Assembly (NCBI RefSeq): GCF_024128855.1
Contig: NZ_JAMYDV010000002.1
Coordinates: 124,001-188,000, forward strand
DNA: 64,000 bases
Reading direction: 5' to 3'
Source of the DNA: Rhodovulum tesquicola
Lineage (GTDB): Bacteria > Pseudomonadota > Alphaproteobacteria > Rhodobacterales > Rhodobacteraceae
The position numbers were made by a program, and so were the translations under genes. Positions 9,080 to 18,057 of this stretch are shown piece after piece. The notes beneath the pieces were generated by a model. The model saw only the letters and a program-made list of their open reading frames with translations. It did no database searches and had not been told where the DNA came from. Each line of letters starts with the position of its first letter. Within the stretch, counting starts at the first letter, position 1.

Positions 9080-9688
9080 TCAGGGGCTGCGCTGCCACTG
9101 GCCGCGGGCGCGGATCTGCGAGGACGAGATGTCGATCTTGGGCAGGCTGAGATAGCACCAGGCAGGCGGGTGGCGCGTGGCGAGGCTGTGGGCCAGTTCC
9201 GCGGGCAGGCGGTGGCGGGCATAGATCAGCGCGGCCCTCGACTGGCGGTGCGCCAGCCCCTGGCCGGGCCGGGCCAGAACGCCGACCGGCACGCTGTCGA
9301 GGATGGAGCGCCAGTTTTCCCAGCGGTGAAAGCCGAGCAGGTTGTCCGCCCCCATCAGCCAGACGAAGCGCGTGCCGGGATAGAGCGCCATGAGGCGGGC
9401 CAGCGTCTGGGCGGTGTAGCGGGTGCCGATCCGGGCCTCGATATCGGTGATCGTCACGCGCGGGTGGTCCATCACCCGGCGCGCGGCGGCGATGCGGCGG
9501 TCCATCGGTGCGGGGCCTTCGGGTTTCAGCGGGTTGCCGGGGCTGACAAGCCACCAGACCGCGTCCAGCCCGAAGCGTTTCAGCGCCTGCCGGGTGATAT
9601 GGGCATGACCCTCATGGGCGGGGTCGAACGACCCGCCCAGAAGCCCGATGCGCTGGCCGGGGATGGCATGGGGCAGGCCCGCCCTCAT
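9080..9688 (-). CDS. nadD: Nicotinate-nucleotide adenylyltransferase
   Basis: A 202-residue nucleotidyltransferase that converts nicotinate mononucleotide and ATP to deamido-NAD in NAD synthesis. The ATP-binding motif [10 protein letters not shown] (residues 19-28) is complete, and [11 protein letters not shown] and [10 protein letters not shown] are the substrate and GADN motifs of NadD. The second nucleotide-binding motif appears near the C-terminus as ISSSQIRAR (ISSTxIR form). Length is normal. The gene is followed by dacB after a 55-bp gap, and the two probably share a transcript. Confidence 0.95.
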   Translation of the reverse strand: MRAGLPHAIPGQRIGLLGGSFDPAHEGHAHITRQALKRFGLDAVWWLVSPGNPLKPEGPAPMDRRIAAARRVMDHPRVTITDIEARIGTRYTAQTLARLMALYPGTRFVWLMGADNLLGFHRWENWRSILDSVPVGVLARPGQGLAHRQSRAALIYARHRLPAELAHSLATRHPPAWCYLSLPKIDISSSQIRARGQWQRSP

Positions 9689-9786
9689 CGCCGGTCACCG
9701 ACGCGCGGCCAAGGGGCAGGCGCGGCCTGCGGCCGGTCCCGGGAGATGGGCATGGGCAAGGCGGTGTCCTGCGCGCGGCGGGGCCG

Positions 9787-10029
9787 TCAGCGGCCCGCTT
9801 CCAGCGCCTCGATCCGGGCCTTCAGCGCCTCGTTCTCCTCGCGGGCCTTCTGGGCCATGGCGCGGACGGCGTCGAATTCCTCGCGCGTGACGAAATCGCG
9901 ATCCGCGAGCCAGCGGTCGATCATGCTGCGGAACGCGGTTTCTGCCTCGTCCTTGGCGCCCTGGGCCACGCCCATGGCGTTGGTCATCAGCTTCGACATG
10001 TCGTCGAGAAACTTGTTGCTGGTCTGCAT
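9787..10029 (-). CDS. UbiK/YqiC-like accessory factor (BMFP domain protein)
   Basis: An 80-residue protein starting MQTSNKFLDDMSKLMTNAMG. An amphipathic N-terminal helix is followed by a C-terminal coiled coil (about 50-80; AQKAREENEALKARIEALEAG). This is the layout of the membrane fusogenic BMFP/UbiK family, which trimerises and assists the ubiquinone biosynthesis complex in enterobacteria. The VTREEFDAVRAMAQKAREE region is the family core. The frame extends upstream past this ATG, but only this start gives the family's normal length. It is divergent from lgt. A role in ubiquinone synthesis in this organism is inference. Confidence 0.85.
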   Translation of the reverse strand: MQTSNKFLDDMSKLMTNAMGVAQGAKDEAETAFRSMIDRWLADRDFVTREEFDAVRAMAQKAREENEALKARIEALEAGR

Positions 10030-10114
10030 CTGCGCCCCCTGGCGTTTACGTTTGCCCCCTATATGACCCGGGGGCGGGGCAAGCTCAAGGTTGACTTCGC
10101 CCGCGCGAGGGCCA

Positions 10115-11014
10115 ATGAGGCGGGGCATGCTGGGTGTTCTGAATTTTCCCGATATCGGCAACGAGATCTTCTCGGTCTCGCTGTTCGGACTGGAATTCGC
10201 GCTGCGCTGGTATGCGCTGGCCTATATCGCCGGGCTGCTGATCGGCTGGCGGATCGTGGTCGCGGCCATGCGCCGCCCGGCGCTGTGGCCCGAGGACCGG
10301 GCACCGATGCGCCCCGAGCAGGTGGACGAGTTGCTGACCTGGATCATCCTGGGCGTGATCCTGGGCGGGCGGCTGGGCTTCGTGCTGTTCTACCAGCCGG
10401 GCCATTACCTGGCCAATCCGCTGGAGATCCCGATGGTCTGGCAGGGTGGCATGGCGTTCCATGGCGGGCTGGCCGGGGTCTGCATCGCGCTGGTGCTGTT
10501 CGCGCGGCGCCATGGCGTGCCGCTTCTGTCGGCGGCCGATGCGCTGGCGCTGGCGACGCCGGTGGGGCTGTTCTTCGGGCGGATCGCGAATTTCATCAAT
10601 GCCGAGCTGTGGGGGCGGCCCTCAGACCTGCCCTGGGCGGTGGTGTTTCCGGGCTATCTTGCGCAGGACTGCCCGGGCTGGGACATGATGCCCTGTGCGC
10701 GCCATCCCTCGCAGCTTTACGAGGCGGGGCTGGAGGGGCTGGTGCTGGGGCTGCTGCTGGTCTGGCTGGTCCGTGCGCGCGGGGCGCTGCGGCGGCCGGG
10801 CGCGGTGGCGGGGGTGTTCTTCCTGGGCTACGGGCTGGCGCGCATCTTCGTCGAGCTGTTCCGCGAGGCCGATCCGCAATTCATCACGCCCGACAACCCG
10901 CTGGGCCATGTCGTGCATCTGGGCGGGGCGGGGTTGAGCATGGGCCAGCTTCTGTCGCTGCCGATGGTGGCGCTGGGGCTTGTCTTCCTGCTGCTCTCGC
11001 GCAGGCGCGCGTGA
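10115..11014 (+). CDS. lgt: Prolipoprotein diacylglyceryl transferase
   Basis: A 299-residue polytopic inner-membrane enzyme that transfers diacylglycerol from phosphatidylglycerol to the lipobox cysteine of prolipoproteins. Signatures are [13 protein letters not shown] (essential His) and [16 protein letters not shown], the Lgt family pattern with the essential Arg and Asn. The ATG at 10115 is used here; a second in-frame ATG at 10127 ([11 protein letters not shown]) is equally plausible. A TTGACT hexamer at 10091 could place transcription initiation very close to these starts. lgt overlaps the next gene by four bases, so lgt, midA and pgeF form one coupled operon. Confidence 0.96.
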   Translation: MRRGMLGVLNFPDIGNEIFSVSLFGLEFALRWYALAYIAGLLIGWRIVVAAMRRPALWPEDRAPMRPEQVDELLTWIILGVILGGRLGFVLFYQPGHYLANPLEIPMVWQGGMAFHGGLAGVCIALVLFARRHGVPLLSAADALALATPVGLFFGRIANFINAELWGRPSDLPWAVVFPGYLAQDCPGWDMMPCARHPSQLYEAGLEGLVLGLLLVWLVRARGALRRPGAVAGVFFLGYGLARIFVELFREADPQFITPDNPLGHVVHLGGAGLSMGQLLSLPMVALGLVFLLLSRRRA

Positions 11015-12081
11015 CGGCGCTGGCCGAGCTTCTGGCCCGCAGGATCGCGTCTGCCGGTCCGATCAGCGTCGCCGAGTTCATGGCGGAATGCCTGATGCAT
11101 CCCGAGCATGGCTATTATGCGACGCGCGATCCGTTCGGGGCGGCGGGCGATTTCACCACCGCGCCCGAGATCAGCCAGATGTTCGGCGAGTTGCTGGGCC
11201 TGTGGCTGGCGCAGGCCTGGCTGGACCGCGGGTCGCCCGCGCCCTTCACGCTGGCCGAGCTTGGGCCGGGGCGCGGCACGCTGATGGCGGACGCGCTGCG
11301 CGCTGCGCGCGGGGTGCCGGGGTTCCTGGCCGCGGCGCGGGTGCATCTGGTCGAGGCCTCCCCGGTGTTGCGCGCCCGCCAGCGCGAGGTGCTGGCAGGC
11401 CATGCGGTGACCTGGGCCGAAAGCGTGGACGCGCTGCCCGAGGCGCCGCTGTTCCTGGTCGCCAACGAGTTCTTCGACGCGCTGCCGATCCGCCAGTTCC
11501 GGCGCGACGCGGAGGGCTGGTGCGAGCGGCAGGTGGGGCTGGTGGGGGGCGCGCTGGGATTCGGGCTGACGGTGCCCATGCCCGTGGCCGCGCTGGCGCA
11601 TCGGCTGGCCGACACGCGGCCGGGCGATATCGTCGAGACCTGCGCGCCGGGCGAGGCGATCGTCGCGGCGGTGGCGGACCGCATCGCGGCCCATGGCGGC
11701 GCGGCGCTGATCGTGGATTATGGCGGCTGGCGCTCGCTGGACGACACGTTGCAGGCGGTGCGCGCCCATCGCCCCGAGCCGGTGCTGGCCCATCCGGGCG
11801 ACGCCGATCTGACCGCCCATGTCGATTTCGAGGCGCTGTCGCGGGCCGCCCTTGCCGCGGGGGTGGCGGTGGCGCCGCCGACCGCGCAGGGGGTGTTGCT
11901 CGACCGGCTGGGGATCGCGGCGCGGGCCGGGATTCTGGCGCGCAAGCTGACGGGGGTGGCGCGCGATGCGCATATTGTCGCATATCGCCGCTTGACCCAT
12001 CCGCAGGAAATGGGAACGCTCTTCCAGGCAATCGCGCTGACAGGACGGGGCAGTCCGGCCCCACCGGGATTCGATCCATGA
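11011..12081 (+). CDS. SAM-dependent methyltransferase, MidA/NDUFAF7 family
   Basis: A 356-residue class I methyltransferase beginning with GTG inside the end of lgt (GTGA overlap). The family opening [21 protein letters not shown], then [20 protein letters not shown], and the SAM-binding [17 protein letters not shown] are all typical of the MidA family (mitochondrial NDUFAF7, which methylates an arginine of complex I subunit NDUFS2). [16 protein letters not shown] is the conserved substrate-side motif. In bacteria with an alphaproteobacterial complex I the same target is likely, but this is inference. It is coupled by an ATGA overlap to pgeF. Confidence 0.92.
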   Translation: MTALAELLARRIASAGPISVAEFMAECLMHPEHGYYATRDPFGAAGDFTTAPEISQMFGELLGLWLAQAWLDRGSPAPFTLAELGPGRGTLMADALRAARGVPGFLAAARVHLVEASPVLRARQREVLAGHAVTWAESVDALPEAPLFLVANEFFDALPIRQFRRDAEGWCERQVGLVGGALGFGLTVPMPVAALAHRLADTRPGDIVETCAPGEAIVAAVADRIAAHGGAALIVDYGGWRSLDDTLQAVRAHRPEPVLAHPGDADLTAHVDFEALSRAALAAGVAVAPPTAQGVLLDRLGIAARAGILARKLTGVARDAHIVAYRRLTHPQEMGTLFQAIALTGRGSPAPPGFDP

Positions 12082-12833
12082 CGCTGGAGATACTCACCTC
12101 CGACGTGCTTTCCCCCTTGCGGCACGGGTTCTTCACCCGGCGGGGCGGGGCGTCGTCGGGCGTGTTTCAGGGGCTGAATTGCGGCGGGGGCTCGTCCGAC
12201 CTGTCGGAAGTGGTGGCGATCAACCGCGCCCGGGTGGCGGGGGCGCTGGGCGTGGCGGCCGATCACCTGGTCACGGTGCATCAGGTCCATTCGGCCGATG
12301 TGGCGGTGATCGAGGGGCCGCTGGCCGAGCGCGCGCAGGCCGATGCCATCGTGACCGCGACCCCGGGTCTGGCGCTGGCGGTGCTGACGGCCGATTGCCA
12401 GCCGGTGCTGTTCGCCGACCGCGAGGCCGGGGTGATCGGTGCCGCCCATGCGGGCTGGCGCGGGGCGCTGGACGGGGTGCTGGAGGCCACGCTGATCGCG
12501 ATGGAGCGGCTGGGCGCGCGCCGGGCCGACACGGTGGCGGTGATTGGGCCGACGATCAGCCAGCGCGCCTATGAGGTGGGGCCCGAGTTCCTGGACGCGT
12601 TCAGGGCCGACGATCCGGGCAATACGCGGTTCTTCGCGCAGGGTGCGGGCGACCGGATGCTGTTCGACCTGCCGGCCTTCGGCCTGGCGCGGTTGCGCCG
12701 GGCGGGGATCGGCCAGGCGATCTGGACGCGGCATTGCACCTATTCCGATGCCGAGCGGTTCTTTTCCTATCGCCGCTCGGTCCATTCGGGCGAGGCCGAT
12801 TACGGGCGGCTGATCTCGGCGATCCGGCTTTAG
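12078..12833 (+). CDS. pgeF: Purine nucleoside phosphorylase / polyphenol oxidase family (YfiH, LACC1-like)
   Basis: A 251-residue protein of the DUF152/YfiH family. Metal and active-site motifs are visible: VTVHQVHSADV, VLTADCQPVLFAD, AAHAGWRGALDGVLEAT and the C-terminal HCTYSDAERFFSYRR. Characterised members act on adenosine and other purine nucleosides or edit cytoplasmic peptidoglycan precursors (PgeF). Which activity dominates here is not visible. The ATG at 12078 overlaps the midA stop (ATGA). The gene converges on the HAD phosphatase, and a copy of the dispersed 3'-end repeat lies just after the stop. Confidence 0.9.
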   Translation: MTLEILTSDVLSPLRHGFFTRRGGASSGVFQGLNCGGGSSDLSEVVAINRARVAGALGVAADHLVTVHQVHSADVAVIEGPLAERAQADAIVTATPGLALAVLTADCQPVLFADREAGVIGAAHAGWRGALDGVLEATLIAMERLGARRADTVAVIGPTISQRAYEVGPEFLDAFRADDPGNTRFFAQGAGDRMLFDLPAFGLARLRRAGIGQAIWTRHCTYSDAERFFSYRRSVHSGEADYGRLISAIRL

Positions 12834-12867
12834 ACCCGGCACCGGCGCGCGGGTGGCACGCGCGGCA

Positions 12868-12896
12868 TGGGTATTTTCGCCAAGAAGAAACAGGGC
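12868..12896 (+). repeat. Dispersed 3'-end repeat box, variant copy after pgeF
   Basis: GGGTATTTTCGCCAAGAAGAAA follows pgeF within 35 bp of its stop in sense orientation. A GC-rich imperfect palindrome (CGCGCGGGTGGCACGCGCG) precedes it. It is a diverged copy of the element seen more completely at 29338, 39829, 47115 and 61075. Confidence 0.7.
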
Positions 12897-12902
12897 TCGG
12901 CG

Positions 12903-13607
12903 CTAGCGGGCGGCGATCCGGTCGAGCAGCGCGGGCAGGTGGCCGATATCGGGCAGCACGGCATCGGCGAGGTCGGCCAGCTCCGCGGCGGCGGCGGTGC
13001 CGGTCAGGACGCCGACCGTGGCCATGCCGGCGGCGCGGCCCGCGATCAGGTCGTGGCGGCTGTCGCCGACCATCAGCACCTCGGCCGGGCGGCGGCCGGT
13101 GGCGGCGGCGAAGGCGAGCAGCTGGCCCGGTCCGGGCTTGGCGCCATGGCCGCTGTCATAGCCTGCGACGAAGCACAGCCGGTCGGCGATTCCGGCCGCT
13201 TCGAGGTGGCAGCGGGCCGGGGTTTCGGCGTCGTTGGTGGCCACGCCCAGCGCGAGGCCGCGCCCGGCGAGCCGGTCGAGAAGGGGGGCGAGCGGCACCG
13301 CGGGGCGCATCCGGGCGCGGGCGGCCAGGCTGTTCAGCAGGTCGACGAGATGCGCCGGGTCGGTGGCGGGCAGGTGCGGCAGGAGGCGCAGGGCGACCTC
13401 TTCGACGGTGGCGGCGATGGCGATGCTGTCGGCGCGGAAGCGCCGCGCGCCCGGGTCGAATCCCACCGCGCCGGCGAGGGCGGCGTGGCGGGCGCCGTCG
13501 CCCGCGGCCAGCCGGTCGAGCATGTCCGCCGCCCAATCGCCCCAGGAGGCATGGAAATCGAACAGCGTCCCGTCCTTGTCGAAGAGAATCGCGGTGATCG
13601 GGCCCAT
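12903..13607 (-). CDS. HAD-family phosphatase (phosphoglycolate phosphatase-like)
   Basis: A 234-residue haloacid dehalogenase hydrolase. Motif I is FDKDGTLFDF near residue 9 (nucleophile and acid Asp), motif II is the Thr in GVATND, motif III a Lys in SGHGAKPGPG, and motif IV MVGDSRHDLIAG. The helical cap between motifs I and II is that of the Gph subgroup, which removes phosphate from 2-phosphoglycolate or other small phosphoesters. Assignment to phosphoglycolate itself is not certain. It is convergent with pgeF. Confidence 0.88.
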   Translation of the reverse strand: MGPITAILFDKDGTLFDFHASWGDWAADMLDRLAAGDGARHAALAGAVGFDPGARRFRADSIAIAATVEEVALRLLPHLPATDPAHLVDLLNSLAARARMRPAVPLAPLLDRLAGRGLALGVATNDAETPARCHLEAAGIADRLCFVAGYDSGHGAKPGPGQLLAFAAATGRRPAEVLMVGDSRHDLIAGRAAGMATVGVLTGTAAAAELADLADAVLPDIGHLPALLDRIAAR

Positions 13608-13679
13608 GGTCCTGCGCTGTCCTGTGCCGTGGCTTGCCGTGGTGATGCCGCGTCACCGGCGTTGATGCAACAGGCCCGC

Positions 13680-13955
13680 TCAGGTCCAGTGCGGGTCGGC
13701 GCCGCCGGGCAGGGCGGCGCGCGCCTGCATCAGCGCGGCACCGGGCAGGTCATGGGCCTGGCAGAAGGCCAGCACCCAGGCATCGTCCATCAGCAGGAAA
13801 TCCAGCACCGAGGCGAGGAATTCGGGGTCGTCGGCGCGGTTTCGCAGGTCGTTTTCGGTCGCGCCGGTGGCGCCGAGGAAGACCGCCAGAAGCGAGTCCT
13901 GTCCGGCGAGCCATGCCAGCGCGGTCAGCGCCAGTGTTTCGGCGGATTTCCGCAT
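13680..13955 (-). CDS. DUF3572 family protein
   Basis: A 91-residue protein beginning MRKSAETLALTALAWLAGQ, with LGATGATENDLRNRADDPEFLASVLDFLL spread over the middle; this matches the DUF3572 family, found almost only in alphaproteobacteria. No catalytic motif or membrane segment is evident. It is divergent from the PleD-like gene and shares a roughly 115-bp promoter region with it, and this pairing recurs in the group. Longer starts in the frame exist, but the ATG at 13955 gives the family length. Function unknown. Confidence 0.82.
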   Translation of the reverse strand: MRKSAETLALTALAWLAGQDSLLAVFLGATGATENDLRNRADDPEFLASVLDFLLMDDAWVLAFCQAHDLPGAALMQARAALPGGADPHWT

Positions 13956-14071
13956 CGTGAAACGTTGCCCCAGGGTCTCGTTAAAGGGTTTGTTAACACT
14001 TCCTGCCCAAGACTGAACCTCGAAAATGTCGGTAAAAAGTTTCGGATATTTCAGGCAGAGGAGCGGCGCCG

Positions 14072-15472
14072 ATGTCCCGGCGAATCCTGATAGTCGACGA
14101 CGTGGCCACCAACCGCATCGTGATGAAGGTGCGGTTGAGCGAGGCGCATTACGATGTGCTTCAGGCCCGCGACGGCGCCTCGGCCCTGTCGGCGGCGCGG
14201 CGCGACCGGCCCGACCTGATCCTGATGGACATGGCATTGCCCGACATGGAGGCGACGGAGCTGTGCCGCACGCTGAAGGCGCATCCCGAGACCGCCTCGA
14301 TCCCGTTGATCGTGGTGACGGCGGCGCGCTCGGCCGAGGTCAAGATGCGCGCGCTGGAAGCGGGCGCGGACGAGTTCCTGTCGAAGCCGCTGGACGAGAT
14401 GATCCTGCTGGCGCGCGTGCGCAACCTGTTGCGCGCCCGCGAGACCGCCGAGGAACTGGCGCTGCGCAACGGCACCCATCGCGCGCTGGGCTTTGCCGAG
14501 GCGCCCGAGATCTTTGCCCCGCCGGGCCGGGTGGCGCTGATCGCGGCCGATCCGCGCAGCGGGCTGACCTGGCGCGCGGGGCTGGCGCCGCTGCTGTCGG
14601 AACCGCTGGCCATGATCACCCGGGCCGAGGCGCTGGATTCGCAGGCGGATCATCCGGTGGCCGATGTCTTCGTGGTCGATTCGCGGCTTGCCCCCGAGGG
14701 GGCGGGGCTGCGGCTGGTGTCCGAACTGCGCGCGCATGCCGCGACGCGCCATGCCGCGGTGATGGTCGTGGTGCCCGAGGCGGCGCGCGAGACCGCGGCG
14801 ATGGCGCTGGATCTGGGCGCGAACGACCTGATCCTGGCGCCGGTCGATGCCCAGGAACTGGCGATCCGGATCCGCAGCCAGCTGCGCCGCAAGCAGCAGG
14901 CCGACCGGCTGCGGGCGACGGTCGAGGACGGGTTGCGGCTGGCGGTGACCGATCCGCTGACCGGGCTGTTCAACCGCCGCTATGCGCTGCCGCATCTGGG
15001 CCGGATCGTCGAGCGCTCGTCCGAGACCGGGCGCGGTTACGCGGTGATGCTGCTCGATCTGGACCGGTTCAAGCTGGTCAATGACCAGCATGGCCATGCC
15101 GCGGGCGATGCGGTGCTGGTCGAGGTGGCGCGCCGGTTGAAGGACAACCTGCGCCCGGTCGACCTGGTGGCTCGGATCGGCGGCGAGGAATTCATGGTGG
15201 CGCTGCCCGAGACCGGGTTCGAGCAAGCCTGCGCCACCGCCGAGCGGCTGCGCACCGCGGTGCAGGCGCGGCCGGTGGACCTGGCCGGCGAGCCGGGTGC
15301 CATCGGCGTGACGATCAGCATCGGCGTGGCCTTTGGCGGCGAGCGTCCGCCCAAGGAAGACGGCAGCCCCGAGGGCGAGGTCAATGCCCTGATGGCGCAG
15401 GCCGACCGCGCGCTTTATGCCGCCAAGGCGTCGGGCCGCAACACCGTCGAGATCTGCCGCTCTGCCGCCTGA
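14072..15472 (+). CDS. pleD: PleD-like diguanylate cyclase (REC-REC-GGDEF)
   Basis: A 466-residue response regulator. Receiver 1 (about 3-120) starts RILIVDDVATNRIVM, with phospho-acceptor Asp in LILMDMALPDM and Lys in FLSKPLDE. Receiver 2 (about 150-270) is degenerate. The GGDEF domain (about 300-460) has active-site GGEEF and, five residues before it, RPVD, an RxxD inhibitory site for feedback by cyclic-di-GMP. It should make cyclic-di-GMP when receiver 1 is phosphorylated. No histidine kinase is adjacent. GAGGAG precedes the ATG. In Caulobacter PleD controls the motile-to-sessile switch; the role here is inferred from architecture only. Confidence 0.93.
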   Translation: MSRRILIVDDVATNRIVMKVRLSEAHYDVLQARDGASALSAARRDRPDLILMDMALPDMEATELCRTLKAHPETASIPLIVVTAARSAEVKMRALEAGADEFLSKPLDEMILLARVRNLLRARETAEELALRNGTHRALGFAEAPEIFAPPGRVALIAADPRSGLTWRAGLAPLLSEPLAMITRAEALDSQADHPVADVFVVDSRLAPEGAGLRLVSELRAHAATRHAAVMVVVPEAARETAAMALDLGANDLILAPVDAQELAIRIRSQLRRKQQADRLRATVEDGLRLAVTDPLTGLFNRRYALPHLGRIVERSSETGRGYAVMLLDLDRFKLVNDQHGHAAGDAVLVEVARRLKDNLRPVDLVARIGGEEFMVALPETGFEQACATAERLRTAVQARPVDLAGEPGAIGVTISIGVAFGGERPPKEDGSPEGEVNALMAQADRALYAAKASGRNTVEICRSAA

Positions 15473-15583
15473 GGGCGCTGTCCCGGCCTGATGGCCCCGG
15501 CCTGACTGCGCCGCCGCCACTGGCCGGCGCGGCGGGCGGGCGCTATGGTCCGCCGGGGCAGTCATGGCGGGTCGGAGGCGGCG

Positions 15584-17362
15584 ATGGACGGGGTGCGGGC
15601 GGCGCTTGTGTCGGGGCGGGTCAGGCTGGGCCTGCTGGGCCTGCTGGCCGGGATGTCGGCCTGGCTGCTGGTGGATGTGCTGCCCGACCGGATGGCCGGG
15701 CTGCCGCGGCTGCATCTGTTCGTCACCAGCCTGGGGGCCGCCTTCTTTCCCGCCGCGCTGGCGCTGAGCGGCCCCTTGCCGCCGCGCCGCGCGCTGGCGG
15801 CGGCGGGGCTGGTGGCGCTGCCGCTGGCGGGGCTGATGGCCTGGGCCAGCCTGCGTTTCGACGATGTGGCGGGGTTTCTGGCCACGGGCCATCCCTGGAT
15901 CGGTCTTGCGCTGCTGCTGGGGCTGGCGCTGCCCTTCCTGATCGCGGGGCTGGGGCCGGGACGGCGGCCGACCGACTACGCGGTGCTGTTCACCCAGTCC
16001 TGGATGATCGTCGTCCGGTTCGCGGCGGCCTGGCTGTTCGTGGGCCTGGTCTGGGGCGTGCTGTTCCTGTCGAACGCGCTGCTGGGGCTGGTGGGGATCG
16101 ACGTGATCGAGCGGCTGATGAACCGCGCCGAGATGCCCTATCTGCTGAGCGGGCTGATGCTGGGGCTGGCGCTGGCGGTGGTGGACGAGCTGTCGGATTA
16201 CGTCTCGCCCGAGCTGGTGCTGCAATTGCTGCGGCTGCTCTTGCCGGTGGTGCTGGTGGTGGTGGCGGTGTTCCTGGCGGCGCTGCCGTTCCGGGGCTTG
16301 TCGAACCTGTTCGGCGATTTCTCGGCGGCGGCGATCCTGCTGGCGATGGCCTTCGGGTCGGCGACGCTGGTGTCCTCGGGGCTGGATGCCAGCGACGAGC
16401 GGCGGGCGCCGGGGGGGCTGACCTGGTGGTGCTGCCGGTTCCTGGCGCTGCTGCTGCCCGCGCTGGCGGCGCTGGCGGGAGTGGCGGTCTGGCTGCGGGT
16501 CGCGCAATACGGCCTGACGCCGGACCGGGTCGTGGCCGGGGCGATGGCGGCGCTGGCGCTGGGCTATGGGCTGGCCTATGCCGGGTCGGTTCTGGCCGGT
16601 CCGGGCTGGGGCGCGCGGATCCGGCGGGCCAATGTCGGCATGGCGCTGGTGGCGATGGCGATGGTCGCGGGGTTCTTCACGCCCGCGCTCGATCCGCAGC
16701 GGTTGGCGGTGGCCCATCAGATCGCCCGGTTCGAGAGCGGCCGGGTCGGGGCCGAGGGGCTGGACCTGTGGGCGATCGGGCGGGAATGGGGCCGGGCGGG
16801 GCAGGCGGGGCTGGCGCGGCTGGCCGGGATGGAGGACCATCCCGAGGCCGCGCGTCTGGCCGAGCGTCTGGCCGCGCTCGAGAATGCCGAGACGCCCTAT
16901 GCCTTTGAGCGCCAGGGCGAAAGCGGCGATGTCGCCCAGTTGGTCGCCGATCTGGCCGGGATGCTGCCGGTGCGTCCCGAGGGCCGCGCGCTGCCCGAGG
17001 GGCTGCTGTCGAGCCTGCGCCTGTGGGAGTTGCAGCAGATCGGGCGGGCCTGCACCTACCGCACTGCGGGCGGCAATCCGGGCTGCGTGGCGGTGCTGGC
17101 CGATCTGTCCGGGGCGCGCGCGGGCGAGGAGGTGCTGATCGTGGCGCATAACCCGGCGGGGGCGTTGCTGGTGCGGGCCTATTTCCGCGAGGCCGAGGGG
17201 GTGGGGTTCACCATGCGCAGCCCCGAATTCCTGACCGGCGCCGATTTCTACCGCGCCGCGGACGCTGCCATCGACGCGCTGGTCGCGGGCGAGTTCCGGC
17301 TGGTGCCGCAGCGGCTGAACGCGCTGGAGGTCGAGGGCCGCACGCTGTTCTTCGGGCGCTGA
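15584..17362 (+). CDS. DUF4153 polytopic membrane protein
   Basis: A 592-residue protein with about eleven hydrophobic segments in its first 380 residues and a soluble C-terminal region of about 210 residues. The arrangement and motifs such as LFTQSWMIVVRFAAAWLFVG match DUF4153 proteins of Rhodobacterales. No transport or catalytic signature is recognisable. The ATG at 15584 has GGAG eight bases upstream; an ATG at 15545 in the same frame lacks one. It stands between the PleD-like gene and the H-NOX/GGDEF pair, without overlap to either. Function unknown. Confidence 0.8.
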   Translation: MDGVRAALVSGRVRLGLLGLLAGMSAWLLVDVLPDRMAGLPRLHLFVTSLGAAFFPAALALSGPLPPRRALAAAGLVALPLAGLMAWASLRFDDVAGFLATGHPWIGLALLLGLALPFLIAGLGPGRRPTDYAVLFTQSWMIVVRFAAAWLFVGLVWGVLFLSNALLGLVGIDVIERLMNRAEMPYLLSGLMLGLALAVVDELSDYVSPELVLQLLRLLLPVVLVVVAVFLAALPFRGLSNLFGDFSAAAILLAMAFGSATLVSSGLDASDERRAPGGLTWWCCRFLALLLPALAALAGVAVWLRVAQYGLTPDRVVAGAMAALALGYGLAYAGSVLAGPGWGARIRRANVGMALVAMAMVAGFFTPALDPQRLAVAHQIARFESGRVGAEGLDLWAIGREWGRAGQAGLARLAGMEDHPEAARLAERLAALENAETPYAFERQGESGDVAQLVADLAGMLPVRPEGRALPEGLLSSLRLWELQQIGRACTYRTAGGNPGCVAVLADLSGARAGEEVLIVAHNPAGALLVRAYFREAEGVGFTMRSPEFLTGADFYRAADAAIDALVAGEFRLVPQRLNALEVEGRTLFFGR

Positions 17363-17472
17363 GGTCGGTTGCGGGCGGCGGGCGGTCGCATCCCGGCCGG
17401 GCTTTGCCAATTCTTAATACCTTCGCCGCAGATTCGCATTCAATTGCCTTGTTCTGTTTGGCGGAGTGAATG

Positions 17473-18057
17473 ATGCACGGTCTGCTCAACCGCGCGATTC
17501 AGCGTTTCCTGTGTGATACCCATGGCGGGGAATGCTGGACGCATGTGGCGCGTGTCGCAGGGGTCGATCCCGGCGGCTTCGAAGCGATGCTGACTTACGA
17601 GGACGAGCTGACCGAGGCGGTGCTGGAGGCCGCGGTCGCCCGGCTGGACCTGCCGCGCGAGATGATCCTGGAGGATCTGGGCACCTATCTCGTCTCGCAT
17701 CCCGATCTGGAGGCGCTGCGCCGGTTGCTGCGATTCGGGGGCGAGACCTTCGTGGATTTCCTGTTCTCGCTGGACGACCTGCCCGAACGTGCCCGCCTGG
17801 CGGTGCCGGACCTGGAACTGCCCGAGCTGGAACTGGCCGAGGATACCGAAGGCGGGGTCGCGATCCGCTGTCGCGGCGGCTGGCCGGGGGTGGAATATGT
17901 GCTGCAGGGCATGCTGCGGGCGCTGGCCGACGATTACGGCGCGCTGGCGGTGCTGGACGTGATCGAGCGCGGGCCGGGGCAGGCGACGGTCAGTATCAGC
18001 CTGCTGGACACCGCGTTTCACAAGGGGCGCAGCTTTTCGCTGGTGGCGGACCGATGA
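17473..18057 (+). CDS. H-NOX (haem NO-binding) domain protein lacking canonical haem ligand
   Basis: A 194-residue single-domain H-NOX relative: N-terminal MHGLLNRAIQRFL, a LRRLLRFGGETFVDFLFSLD core and a C-terminal beta region. In canonical H-NOX the proximal haem histidine lies in a D-x-x-H motif before a conserved Pro; here that segment reads LDDLPERARLAVP, with Pro (about residue 104) at the His position. The Y-x-S-x-R motif that grips the haem propionates aligns to C-x-G-x-W (about 133-137). Haem binding in the classical way is therefore doubtful. The gene overlaps the following diguanylate cyclase (ATGA), so the two proteins are likely partners. Of two adjacent ATGs I chose 17473 for spacing to GGAG. 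Confidence 0.82.
   Translation: MHGLLNRAIQRFLCDTHGGECWTHVARVAGVDPGGFEAMLTYEDELTEAVLEAAVARLDLPREMILEDLGTYLVSHPDLEALRRLLRFGGETFVDFLFSLDDLPERARLAVPDLELPELELAEDTEGGVAIRCRGGWPGVEYVLQGMLRALADDYGALAVLDVIERGPGQATVSISLLDTAFHKGRSFSLVADR

Noticed and set aside
13981-13996. TTAA-N8-TTAA between the DUF3572 and PleD-like genes as a CtrA box.
   Set aside because: Spacer is 8 rather than 7 bases, which CtrA does not normally accept, so it was not called as a site.
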